Source: an uncultured Opitutia bacterium (GTDB lineage Bacteria; Verrucomicrobiota; Verrucomicrobiia; Opitutales; UBA953). Taken from it: 64,000 nucleotides of DNA. Below the pieces are notes generated by a model, which saw nothing but the letters and a program-made list of their open reading frames with translations, had not been told where the DNA came from and searched no databases. The DNA lies in NCBI GenBank assembly GCA_903855995.1, contig CAIOAN010000008.1:432922-496921 (forward strand). The letters are read 5' to 3'. A program made the translations under genes and the position numbers. Shown here in pieces: positions 48,387 through 56,184 of this stretch. Position 1 is the first letter of the stretch. Each line of letters opens with the position of its first letter.

Positions 48387-48569
48387 GTAGGGCTGACCAC
48401 CCTTGGTCAGCCGTTCTTAGGGCAGGGACAGCACCACGTGCTGTCCTAAGATCCTTCAATCCAAGGGGAGGATGCGATAGTGATCACGTCCCTGCCTCGA
48501 TGCACGGTTGAGCGGGGGCGCTCAACCCTACCCGATACAAGTAGGGACAGCACGTGGTGCTGTCCCTAC
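48387..48569. repeat. Hairpin island 2: five REP-like hairpins
   Basis: No gene is visible in 48195-48666, between the convergent DUF1501 and ferrochelatase genes; 48195-48386 shows no clear structure. Five hairpins follow: 48391-48412 (GTAG on the left), 48426-48446 (GCAG on the left), 48470-48491 (two wobble-type mismatches, CTGC on the right), 48506-48527 (CTAC on the right) and 48545-48565 (GTAG and CTAC on both sides). The order is + + - - followed by a symmetric element. The outer pair carries the same two stem types (GGCTGACCA and GGTTGAGCG, 4-nt C-rich loop) as the compact unit at 42504-42557, with their positions swapped. Confidence 0.88.
48541..48569. repeat. Perfect GTAG-9-3-9-CTAC hairpin
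   Basis: GTAGGGACAGCAC, loop GTG, GTGCTGTCCCTAC: a 13-bp perfect inverted repeat that includes the GTAG/CTAC feet. The 9-bp stem is the same as that of 48426-48446, where the loop is the reverse complement (CAC). This is the only symmetric member, and it shows the element boundaries most clearly. Confidence 0.9.
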
Positions 48570-48666
48570 CTCAAGTCAGCGTCCTGAAATAACGAGAAAC
48601 GACGAACCAAGAACTAAGAATAGCCCAGAGCGGCAGCTATGTCGTGACGCGGTCCCGACCCTACCC

Positions 48667-49692
48667 TCAGCGATGATCCGGCTTCCAGTGATTCACGCGG
48701 TTCACGAGATACTTCACGTAGATATCGGAATCGTTGAGGCAAGGGATCTGGGCGAAATGCTCGCCGCCGGCATGGATGAAGGTCTCCTTACCTTCTTCGC
48801 GAATTTCCTCGAGGGTCTCGAGGCAATCGGACGTGAAGGCGGGGCACATGACCAGGAGGTTTTTGGTACCTTCTTCGGGCAGGGCTTCGAGACGCTTGTC
48901 GGTATAAGGCGAAACCCACTTCTCACCAGCCAGACGAGACTGGAAGGAGAGTTCATATTGGGATTCCTTGAGGCCGGCGGCGGCCACGAACAGGCGCGTC
49001 ATCTCGACGCACTGATGGCGATAACAGGTCGCCTGACAGGGGCTGTAATGCGAGCAGCAATCTTTCTGCTTCATGCAATGGGCCTTCGAAGGGTCGCCCT
49101 TGCGCAGGTGGCGCTCTGGCAGGCCGTGGTAAGAGAAGAGCAGCTTGTCGAACGGCTTGCTCAGCCAAGGCTGGGCAGATTCGACCAGGGCGTCGATGTA
49201 AGCCGGGTCGTTGTAGAACGGCTGCAGGACGTGATACTTCAGACCAGGCGCGAGACGCTTGAGTTCTTCCTGTACCTTGACGACGACGGTCTCATACGAC
49301 GACATCGCGTAGTGCGGATACTGGGGCATCACGAACAGGTCGTCGATGCCGGCGGCGATCACCTTCTCCACGGCTTCGGCGCAGGAAGGCGTGCCATAGC
49401 GCATGCCCATGATCACGGGCAGGCCCGTCGCCTTCTCCAGTTTGGCGCGCAGTTTATCGGTCGTGACCACCAGAGGTGAACCCTCGGGGGTCCAGACGCT
49501 GGCGTAGGCGGCAGCGCTCTTCTTTGGGCGGGTCCGGAGGATGATACCTTCCAGCAGCAGCCAGCGCAACGGGGCCGGATAATCGATGACGCGGTCATCG
49601 TTCAGGAATTCACGCAAGTAATTCCGCACGTCGGGCACGGAGGTGCTCTTCGGCGAACCAAGATTCAGCAGCAGGATACCTTTGCGGGACAT
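48667..49692 (-). CDS. hemH: Ferrochelatase
   Basis: Inserts Fe(II) into protoporphyrin or coproporphyrin. Start at ATG 49692 (MSRKGILLLNLGSP, 341 residues), because upstream extension overlaps hemE. Conserved blocks: PQYPHYAMSSYE, LLFSYHGLPERHLRKGD (catalytic His in SYHGLP), LSFQSRLAGEKWVSPYTD and CPAFTSDCLETLEEI. Between GDPS and the FQSR block a cysteine-rich stretch has six Cys in a C-x5-CC-x5-C-x3-C-x4-C pattern (nt about 49010-49085), absent from the E. coli enzyme. It could bind iron or a cluster. Last gene of the hemF-hemE-hemH run, 31 bp after hemE. Confidence 0.93.
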   Translation of the reverse strand: MSRKGILLLNLGSPKSTSVPDVRNYLREFLNDDRVIDYPAPLRWLLLEGIILRTRPKKSAAAYASVWTPEGSPLVVTTDKLRAKLEKATGLPVIMGMRYGTPSCAEAVEKVIAAGIDDLFVMPQYPHYAMSSYETVVVKVQEELKRLAPGLKYHVLQPFYNDPAYIDALVESAQPWLSKPFDKLLFSYHGLPERHLRKGDPSKAHCMKQKDCCSHYSPCQATCYRHQCVEMTRLFVAAAGLKESQYELSFQSRLAGEKWVSPYTDKRLEALPEEGTKNLLVMCPAFTSDCLETLEEIREEGKETFIHAGGEHFAQIPCLNDSDIYVKYLVNRVNHWKPDHR

Positions 49693-49723
49693 GGGAGCAA
49701 AAGAGGCGGGACGGCGGACGATG

Positions 49724-50755
49724 TCAAACGCCGGAGGCAACCACGGCGTCAACCACGGCCTGGAAGGTCTCGATCCGGGCCTGGGGCGTGATGCCATGGC
49801 CAAGATTAAAGATATGCCCAAGATCACCGGCGTTATCGGCCAACACCGCCTTGGTCGCGGCAAAGGCCGCAGCGGGCTCGCCGACCATGAATTCAGGGTC
49901 CAGATTGCCCTGCAGGCAGATCGGGCGGCCAGCGAGCTGGCGCACCTGCGAGAGGGGTATGGTCCAATCCACGCCGAGGCACGGCACACCGGTCTGCGCG
50001 AGCGCGGCGGCCTGCGGCGACTTGCCCTTGGCGTAAAGAATGACCGGGGCGCCGGCGGGCAGGCGCTCGAGCACCGCGCGGATATAGCGGAGCGAGAACT
50101 CCTCGTAGTCGGCGCCGGTGAGCGCGCCGGCCCAGCTGTCGAAAATCTGGATCGCATCGGCCCCGGCGGCGAACTGACGCGTAAGATACTGCGCGACGGC
50201 TTCCGTCAGAATCTCGAGGATGCGGTGCATCATCTTCGGGTCTGCCTTGATGAGTGCCTTGGTTTTCGGGAAATCCTCAGAACCGCCACCTTCGACGAGG
50301 TAGCAGGCGAGCGTCCAGGGCGAACCAGCGAATCCGAGCAGGGTCTTGTTCAGGCCCAGCTCCTTACGCAAAATCGTCAACGCATCGTAAACGTATTGCA
50401 GACGATCGGCCGAGCTTTCGAGCTTCAGCGTGGCGACGTCGGCCGGCGAGGCCAGTGCACGCTCCATGGCGATGCCACCTTCGTCGCGGAAACGATAACC
50501 GACCCCCAAGGCCTCGGGAATGACCAAGATATCTGAAAAGAGAATCGCGGCGTCGAGCTGCGGAAAGCGGCGGAGCGGCTGCAGGGTGACTTCGACGGCG
50601 AGCTCGGGCGTACGGACCATCGTGACGAAATCCGACTTCGCCTTGAGGGCGCGGTATTCAGGCAGGTAGCGTCCGGCTTGACGCATGATCCAGACCGGTG
50701 CCCGGTCATGGGGCTGGCGGTGGAGGGCGGCGAGAAAGCGGTCGCGGGAGTTCAT
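49724..50755 (-). CDS. hemE: Uroporphyrinogen III decarboxylase
   Basis: Removes four acetate carboxyls from uroporphyrinogen III to give coproporphyrinogen III. I place the start at ATG 50755 ([11 protein letters not shown], 343 residues), which overlaps the hemF stop as TGATG. Signatures: PVWIMRQAGRYLPEYR with the substrate-binding arginines, the FSDILVIPEALG block with the catalytic Asp, FAGSPWTLACYLVEGGGS, IFDSWAG and LGHGITP near the end. Cytoplasmic, standard length. Confidence 0.95.
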   Translation of the reverse strand: MNSRDRFLAALHRQPHDRAPVWIMRQAGRYLPEYRALKAKSDFVTMVRTPELAVEVTLQPLRRFPQLDAAILFSDILVIPEALGVGYRFRDEGGIAMERALASPADVATLKLESSADRLQYVYDALTILRKELGLNKTLLGFAGSPWTLACYLVEGGGSEDFPKTKALIKADPKMMHRILEILTEAVAQYLTRQFAAGADAIQIFDSWAGALTGADYEEFSLRYIRAVLERLPAGAPVILYAKGKSPQAAALAQTGVPCLGVDWTIPLSQVRQLAGRPICLQGNLDPEFMVGEPAAAFAATKAVLADNAGDLGHIFNLGHGITPQARIETFQAVVDAVVASGV

Positions 50756-51645
50756 CAGGACCCCTTGAGCCAATCCTGCGGTTTAAGATAATGCGAGACT
50801 AGTCGTTCCTCCGGGGTGCCCGGGGCTGGCTGGTGGCAATAGCGCCACTGCACCCGGGGTGGCAGCGACATCAGGATTGATTCCGTCCGGCCGCCGGACT
50901 GCAGGCCAAAGATGGTGCCACGGTCGAAGACCAGGTTGAATTCGACGTAGCGACCACGTCGGATTTCCTGCCACTCTACCTCGCGGGGGCCGTAGGGCGT
51001 ATCCTTACGCCGGCGGAGAATCTCGGCGTAGGCTGGACCGAAAGCATCGCCGACCTTCTGCATCAGCGCGAAGGCTGCCTCGAAACCGCCCTCGGTGAAA
51101 TCATCGAAGAACACGCCGCCGATGCCGCGCTGCTCAGTGCGATGCTTGAGCAGGAAGTAGTCGTCGCACCACGCCTTGAATTTCGGGAAGTGGGCGCCCG
51201 TGGCTTGCTGGGCGGCGCGATGCCAGGAGGCCGCATCTTCGTCGAAACCGTAGTAAGGCGTCAGGTCGAAGCCGCCGCCGAACCACCAGACCGGATCGGG
51301 ACCATCGGTGCAGAAGAAGCGCACGTTCATGTGCGAGGTCGGGCAATAGGGATTGAGCGGATGCTGGACGACCGAGACGCCCATGGCACGGAAGCCTTTG
51401 CCGGCGAGATCCGGGCGGGCGATCGTGGCGGACGGAGGCAGCGCGTGGCCGCGGACGTCCGAGAAAGCCACCCCGCCCTTTTCGATCACCGACCCGCCGG
51501 CGATGACGCGGGTACGACCGCCGCCGCCTTCGGCGCGCTTCCACTCATCCGTGATGAACTTCGCCCGGCCGTCGACTTCCTCAAGCGTGGCGCAGAGACG
51601 ATCCTGCAGCCCCATGAGGTAGCTCCTGACGATTTCCGGGTTCAT
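50755..51645 (-). CDS. hemF: Oxygen-dependent coproporphyrinogen III oxidase
   Basis: Converts coproporphyrinogen III to protoporphyrinogen IX using O2. I start at ATG 51645 ([14 protein letters not shown], 296 residues); the longer frame to 51711 has no conserved residues. [32 protein letters not shown] (metal/substrate histidines), [23 protein letters not shown] and [16 protein letters not shown] are all family hallmarks. It leads the hemF-hemE-hemH operon and implies aerobic haem synthesis, fitting the many predicted heme-domain proteins in the window. Confidence 0.95.
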   Translation of the reverse strand: MNPEIVRSYLMGLQDRLCATLEEVDGRAKFITDEWKRAEGGGGRTRVIAGGSVIEKGGVAFSDVRGHALPPSATIARPDLAGKGFRAMGVSVVQHPLNPYCPTSHMNVRFFCTDGPDPVWWFGGGFDLTPYYGFDEDAASWHRAAQQATGAHFPKFKAWCDDYFLLKHRTEQRGIGGVFFDDFTEGGFEAAFALMQKVGDAFGPAYAEILRRRKDTPYGPREVEWQEIRRGRYVEFNLVFDRGTIFGLQSGGRTESILMSLPPRVQWRYCHQPAPGTPEERLVSHYLKPQDWLKGS

Positions 51646-51790
51646 GCGGATATCGTGACCCCGGCCCGACCCGAGGTCAACGGAGGGCGGATGCCGCCGG
51701 GAGGATTCCACGCCCCCTAATCCGCCTTATGCTGAATTGAATTAGGTATAACTTGATGGAACCAGCCGAATACACAGGGTCAGGGGAGCG

Positions 51791-52468
51791 ATGAATCTGG
51801 AGTTCAAGATCCTGCTGATTTTCTGCCTGGCAGGAGTCTTTTCCCTGGGCCTCCCGTGGCTGGCCTGGCGCCGCCTGCTCCGCCTGGAACGCAAGTACGG
51901 CCAGGTCTTGCTCGTGCGCGGCGTGACGGGCGCGCAGGCCGCGCGCATCATCCTGCTGCGCGGCGAAATTCCGCAGGTCGACGTCGATGAAAGTGCGCTC
52001 GCGATCACGGATTTTTATTCTGCTTATGAGCCGGCGATCAAGCTGTCGCCAGCCGTCTACGAAGGCAGTAGGCTCTTCGACGTGGCGCGCGCGGCCCGCC
52101 TCGCCGGCCATGCACTCCAGCACCGCGACCGTAAGCTGGGCAACCTCGCCTCCTGGGATTCGTTCATGATCCTCTGGGGCAACGCCTGGCCCGTCCTGCT
52201 GGTCATGCTCGTCTTCGCCGGCAAGGGGCGCTTCATGTTCGCCGCCGCCGGCTTCTCGGTCCTCGCGGTGATCCTCTCGGTCGCGCACTTGCTCAAACAC
52301 TCGCTGGTGCAGGACGCCGCCCGCCGCGGCCAGCGCGAGCTCGCGGAAGCGAAGCTGCTCGACGGCCACCCCGAGAAGGAGATCACCGCCGCCTTCTTAG
52401 CCGCCCGCCTGGAGCACCTAGCCCTACCCTTCACCCGCACCTGGTGGCGGCTGATCTTCTTCCGTTAG
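51791..52468 (+). CDS. YugP-type membrane zinc-peptidase homologue lacking the HExxH site
   Basis: A 225-residue protein with an N-terminal span (about 5-25) and two more hydrophobic segments at about 128-170. The middle follows the YugP (PF04298) order: TGAQAARIILLRGEI, then ITDFYSAYEPAIKLSPAVYEG, then ARLAGHALQH. In YugP the last block is AHEAGHAIQH, giving the zinc-binding HEAGH. Here it reads RLAGH (residues 103-107), so the first His and the catalytic Glu are gone. The protein is otherwise complete, suggesting a non-catalytic relative rather than a decaying gene. A good ribosome site (AGGGGAG) precedes the ATG. It is divergent from hemF. Confidence 0.55.
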   Translation: MNLEFKILLIFCLAGVFSLGLPWLAWRRLLRLERKYGQVLLVRGVTGAQAARIILLRGEIPQVDVDESALAITDFYSAYEPAIKLSPAVYEGSRLFDVARAARLAGHALQHRDRKLGNLASWDSFMILWGNAWPVLLVMLVFAGKGRFMFAAAGFSVLAVILSVAHLLKHSLVQDAARRGQRELAEAKLLDGHPEKEITAAFLAARLEHLALPFTRTWWRLIFFR

Positions 52469-52521
52469 CCCGGAAATAGGCCGGAATCCCCCCGCGGACC
52501 ACCCCGGGGCATCTTTCCGGG

Positions 52522-52544
52522 AACTTCCGCTTTTCGCGGGAGTT
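52522..52544 (+). other. Hairpin between the peptidase-like and helical-protein genes
   Basis: AACTTCCGC (52522-52530) pairs with GCGGGAGTT (52536-52544) with one G-T wobble and a TTTTC loop. It is 54 bp after the 51791 gene stop. No clean T-run follows (ATATTAG), so it may be an inefficient terminator or leader structure for the next gene at 52566. Confidence 0.35.
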
Positions 52545-52565
52545 ATATTAGTTATAACCACCCCC

Positions 52566-53207
52566 ATGAACTCGAACCGCGTCTTCGCCATCCTGTGCGT
52601 CATCCTTGTCGTCATCGGCGGCTTCGCCGTGGCCCGCTATTTCAACCACGAGGCTCCCGAGAAGACCATCGCCTCCTCTCGCAAACCCGGCGCCTCGCCC
52701 GTCGCCAAATTCAGCGGCGACAAGTCCCAGGTGCGCAGCGCGAAATCGATTCACCTGAGCAAGAACGATAACATCAGTTCCGACGTCCAGGAAAAGGACC
52801 TCGTGAAACAGTCCGCCCCGACCGCCGAGCTGGACGCGAAGTTCGCCACCTGGCGCGACGACGGCAAGAAAGCCGTGGAGACGATGTTCGGCGGCGATCG
52901 CGACAAGATCAGCACGGCCTTCCGCGCCGCGATGCAGAACGAGGAGTTCCGCACCAACTTCGCGAACATGCGCGAACTCGAGACGAAATACCGCACGGCT
53001 TCCGATGACCAGAAACAGGGCATCATGGATCAGTTGCAGACCATCCGCGAGCGCGGTCTGAACATGCTCAAGCAGTCCGCCACGGCCGCCCCCGCAGCCA
53101 ACGCTGCCCCGGCCATCACGGTGACCGGCGGCACCCTCAACGGCGTCCCAGCAGCGGCACCCACCGCCGCACCGGCGCCCGCCCCGGCTCCGGTCGTCTT
53201 TCAGTAA
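52566..53207 (+). CDS. Membrane-anchored helical protein of unknown function
   Basis: 213 residues with an N-terminal membrane anchor or uncleaved signal (VFAILCVILVVIGGFAVA, about 6-23), a Lys/Ser-rich linker, a helical region (about 85-170) and a C-terminal Ala/Pro tail (APAPAPAPVVFQ). The helical part contains RTASDDQKQGIMDQLQTIRERG, faintly reminiscent of the shared module of the downstream cluster at 54683-56745. No family recognised. Start preceded by ACCCCC and no Shine-Dalgarno. Confidence 0.6.
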   Translation: MNSNRVFAILCVILVVIGGFAVARYFNHEAPEKTIASSRKPGASPVAKFSGDKSQVRSAKSIHLSKNDNISSDVQEKDLVKQSAPTAELDAKFATWRDDGKKAVETMFGGDRDKISTAFRAAMQNEEFRTNFANMRELETKYRTASDDQKQGIMDQLQTIRERGLNMLKQSATAAPAANAAPAITVTGGTLNGVPAAAPTAAPAPAPAPVVFQ

Positions 53208-53240
53208 GCCGGTCGGCGCGTGCTCGCGTCGCCCTCCCCC

Positions 53241-53783
53241 ATGTCCTCCGCCCCTTCCCGCCGTGCGTGGTTACTCCTCGCCGGTATCGCGGCCGCCATC
53301 GGGGCTTTGATCTGGGCCTCCTTCGTCACTTCGACGCCAGCCGGCAGCCACCGTACCGCGACACCGGCCGGCAGCCACCCCCACGCCGGCAAGAACGTCG
53401 GCCCCAACCTTCATCCGCGCAGCAGCGACGGGCTTAACCTCGACGCCACGAAGGACATCGCCGCGGATCCGCGCCCACCCGACGAGCGTCGCAGCCAGAT
53501 TATCCGCCACGGGCTCGATTCACTGCAGGAGATGAAGTTCATGCATCCGGCGGTCTTCGATGACGCCGCCAAGCGCTGGGGCGAACAACCACGGGTGAAA
53601 GAATTGATTGCCCGCTGGAAAGTCGTCGAAGAAAGCTGGAAAACCCAGGATGACACCATCAAGGCCACCGTCGCCCCGGAGATGGCGGCGATGTGGAACG
53701 AGGCCATCGCCCTGCTCCGCCAGGAAGTCGAGCGCTCGGAGACGGAAGCCCGTCCCGCCGCACCGGCAGGCGCGCTCAAGTAG
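53241..53783 (+). CDS. Membrane-anchored protein of unknown function with TPAGSH repeats
   Basis: I prefer the ATG at 53241 (MSSAPSRRAW, 180 residues) over the in-frame GTG at 53220. An N-terminal span (about 10-30) is followed by two copies of TPAGSH separated by RTA, then a helical C-terminal half with RRSQIIRHGLDSLQEMKFMH and KELIARWKVVEESWK. No recognised domain. It is 33 bp downstream of the 52566 gene and its end overlaps the convergent amidohydrolase gene by 8 bp. Confidence 0.55.
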   Translation: MSSAPSRRAWLLLAGIAAAIGALIWASFVTSTPAGSHRTATPAGSHPHAGKNVGPNLHPRSSDGLNLDATKDIAADPRPPDERRSQIIRHGLDSLQEMKFMHPAVFDDAAKRWGEQPRVKELIARWKVVEESWKTQDDTIKATVAPEMAAMWNEAIALLRQEVERSETEARPAAPAGALK

Positions 53784-54558
53784 CCCAAACCGCGCAACGG
53801 CCGGACGCGGCAAACCGTTCGCACACCCGCCGGAAGCCCGCGAGCACGGCCTGCATGCGCCGGAAACCCACATGCTTCGCGCCCGTCGTCTCATGCATAT
53901 ACAAATCGCGACGCACCTCGACCATGAGGGATTGCATGCGCGGATCCCGGCCGAAGAAAAGATTCGGCACAAGGGCCCCGCTGAAAGGCCGATCCACCCC
54001 GACCGTGAAACCGCGGCTCCGGAAATAATCGACGGCGAGCTGGCGCAGTTCGGGCGAGGTGTGCGCCCCCTCCGTGCCGAGGCCGATTTCCGGCGGCGCA
54101 CGGAAATCCACCTGCGTCGGCAAGGGCTTGGCCGGAAAAGTGTGCGCATCGATCAGCAGGCAACGCCCGAAGCGATTCAGCCGCACACGCGCCGCCGCGT
54201 CGAGCCGCGCATGATGCGGCTCATAGAAAGTTCGCAGTAGCTCGGCCCGGCGCTTCTTCGTGAGGCGACGCAGCTCCTCGCCTTGCGTCGTCCGCTCATA
54301 CGTCGCCCCCATGCCGACAGCGGCGCAACGCTCGCGGGCATCATCGGCGAAGCGCTCCACATCCACGACCAGCCGCGAGAAATCGGCCCGCACCCGCTCC
54401 CCCCGGCGGGCCACGGGGAGATAGAGCTCATCCGCGAACCAATCGGTCAGGCACAACTGCTCCCGACGTAGGGTGGCCGCACTCACCTTAAAATCCCCCC
54501 GAAAAGCCCGCGGCAGGCGCGTGGAGGCGTGCGGAATGTGCCAAAACAGCGGTTTCAT
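53776..54558 (-). CDS. N-formylglutamate amidohydrolase family protein (HutG-like)
   Basis: A 260-residue cytoplasmic hydrolase. WHIPHASTRLPR at 6-17 is the family N-terminal metal His block; FADELYLPVARR, FSRLVVDVERF and LLIDAHTFPAKPLP (metal/catalytic Asp and His) also match the FGase family (PF05013). HutG-type enzymes release formate from N-formylglutamate in histidine degradation, but no other hut genes are present, so the physiological substrate is uncertain. It is convergent with the TPAGSH-repeat gene and divergent from the small helical-protein cluster over 124 bp. Confidence 0.8.
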   Translation of the reverse strand: MKPLFWHIPHASTRLPRAFRGDFKVSAATLRREQLCLTDWFADELYLPVARRGERVRADFSRLVVDVERFADDARERCAAVGMGATYERTTQGEELRRLTKKRRAELLRTFYEPHHARLDAAARVRLNRFGRCLLIDAHTFPAKPLPTQVDFRAPPEIGLGTEGAHTSPELRQLAVDYFRSRGFTVGVDRPFSGALVPNLFFGRDPRMQSLMVEVRRDLYMHETTGAKHVGFRRMQAVLAGFRRVCERFAASGRCAVWAT

Positions 54559-54682
54559 ATGTTAATATATATGCCGCAAAACCTGCTTAAGTCATTCCCA
54601 GTCAGTGTCATAAGATTGTAGAGTGATTTTGCAACCTTGACGCCCGCTCGGGGTTTCATTCTGTGAACCTCCCCATACACAC

Positions 54683-55075
54683 ATGAAACTGAAACTCGCA
54701 TTCCTCCTGGCCCTGATCTCCTCGGCCGGTCTCATCGCTGCCGACGCTCCGGCCGACGCCCCTAAGGGCGACGCCCCTAAGAAGGGTGAAAAGGGCGCCA
54801 AGAAGGGCCCGCAGAAGCCTGACTCTGTCTCGGACGACGACTGGAAGAAGTTCCTCGCCGCCAACGACAAGGCCAAGGAAGACGCTGCCGTGAAGTCCGC
54901 CGAAGAAAAGGCCAAGGCTGACCCGAAGGACGCCGACCTCCGCAAGGCCGCCATGGAAGCCCGCAAGGCCGCCGTGCTGAAGGCTGACGCCTCCCTCGAG
55001 TCCGTCTACAAGGCGCTCGAAGAAGCTCGCGCCAAGGGCAAGGGCAAGAAGAAGAAAGGCGAAGACGCTAAGTAA
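54683..55075 (+). CDS. Small secreted Lys/Ala-rich helical protein, member 1 of a local family
   Basis: 130 residues: signal peptide over about 1-20 (LAFLLALISSAGLIAAD), two tandem DAPKGDAPKK-like stretches, then a charged helical region ending in a lysine-rich tail. It carries a shortened version of the module shared with the next two genes: DSVSDDDWKKF at the start and VLKADASLESVYKALEEA at the end, compared with DGVSK... and LKADPSLAKDTV in the larger copies. Function unknown. A strong terminator follows 25 bp after its stop. Confidence 0.65.
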   Translation: MKLKLAFLLALISSAGLIAADAPADAPKGDAPKKGEKGAKKGPQKPDSVSDDDWKKFLAANDKAKEDAAVKSAEEKAKADPKDADLRKAAMEARKAAVLKADASLESVYKALEEARAKGKGKKKKGEDAK

Positions 55076-55100
55076 TCTTCGGATTACAGGCTCCCAACAA

Positions 55101-55127
55101 GACCCCGGTTCGCCGGGGTCTTTTTTT
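55101..55127 (+). terminator. Strong rho-independent terminator with UUCG tetraloop
   Basis: GACCCCGG (55101-55108), TTCG loop, CCGGGGTC (55113-55120), followed by seven T. This is a textbook terminator for the 54683 gene. Confidence 0.95.
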
Positions 55128-55169
55128 GTGCAACCCCAGAAGGCACTCGGTGTATAAAGGGAAACACCT

Positions 55170-56087
55170 ATGCGGCCCCTGCTCCTCCTTCTCTTTTGTT
55201 CCGCCCTGAGTGCCCCGGCCCTGCAGGCCGCCGATGGCACGGAGGCACCCGCCCCGAAGAGAACCGGCACCGGCACCAAGGCCGGAGCCATCAAACGCGC
55301 CCTGCCCGACGCGATCCCTGGCATCAGCGACGCCGAGTACGCGAAGATCAAGGCCGCGCTGATTGCCACGTACCAGGATGAAACCGTCGCCGCCGCCCGC
55401 AAACACCTGGCCGACATCCGCGAGCGCTCCAAATTCACCTCGGGCCGCAACGAACAAGAAGATCTCCGGACGGACACCGAGGCGGCCGTTGAAGCCACAC
55501 GCAAGGCCGCCATCGAAGCGGCGCTGAAATTCGACCCCTCCCTCACCAAGGATAATCTCGTGGCGACGCTCAATGCGGTCGAAGAAAAACAGCGCCAGGC
55601 AAATCAGGAAGCCGTGCAGAAAGCCGCCCAGAAAGCCGCGGCGGAACGCAAGGCCGCCGATGACGCCAAGCCGAAGGTCGAAGTCGCCCCAGCCGGCGCC
55701 CCGAAGACCGAAGGTAAACGCGACAAGGCTGCCGCCCGCGAAAATCAGCCTGCCGTGCTGGCCGAGGTCGACGGCGTCTCCAAGCCCGACATGGCGAAAT
55801 TCCGCGCCGTCGCCGGGAAGATTCGCCAGGACCCCGACGTCATCGCTGCCCGCAAAGCGCTGGCGGAACTTAAGAAGCGCCTGGAGTATGCTTCCGATAA
55901 TGAAAAGAAAGATATGCGCGGCGACTTCGAGGCCGTGATGAGCGACATGCGCAAAGCCAACATCAACGCGGTCCTCAAGGCCGACCCTTCCCTCGCCAAG
56001 GACACTGTCGAAACCATTGTGGACGTGGTCACCGAACGCGTGAAGGCCGGTGCCCAGAAGGGCACCCAAAAGCCTTTGGCCAAATAA
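55170..56087 (+). CDS. Secreted helical protein with two copies of a local module, member 2
   Basis: 305 residues with a signal peptide (about 1-20). Two related modules of about 90 residues lie at roughly 50-145 and 200-295. Module 1 begins PGISDAEYAKIK and ends LKFDPSLTKDNLVATLN; module 2 begins DGVSKPDMAKF and ends LKADPSLAKDTVETIVD. Both contain AARKxLAxxRxR in the middle. A Lys/Ala-rich linker joins them. Module 2 is closer to the 56185 gene product than to module 1 of the same protein, so duplication within and between genes is likely. No family match known. Confidence 0.7.
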   Translation: MRPLLLLLFCSALSAPALQAADGTEAPAPKRTGTGTKAGAIKRALPDAIPGISDAEYAKIKAALIATYQDETVAAARKHLADIRERSKFTSGRNEQEDLRTDTEAAVEATRKAAIEAALKFDPSLTKDNLVATLNAVEEKQRQANQEAVQKAAQKAAAERKAADDAKPKVEVAPAGAPKTEGKRDKAAARENQPAVLAEVDGVSKPDMAKFRAVAGKIRQDPDVIAARKALAELKKRLEYASDNEKKDMRGDFEAVMSDMRKANINAVLKADPSLAKDTVETIVDVVTERVKAGAQKGTQKPLAK

Positions 56088-56184
56088 GCCTGGAGCCAGG
56101 ATTTTAAGGTCATTTCTCGCGATCGGGCCTGAATTTGAACTCGCCCTGCTCGGGCGGCGGCTAACATTAGGGTGACCCCTCCCC

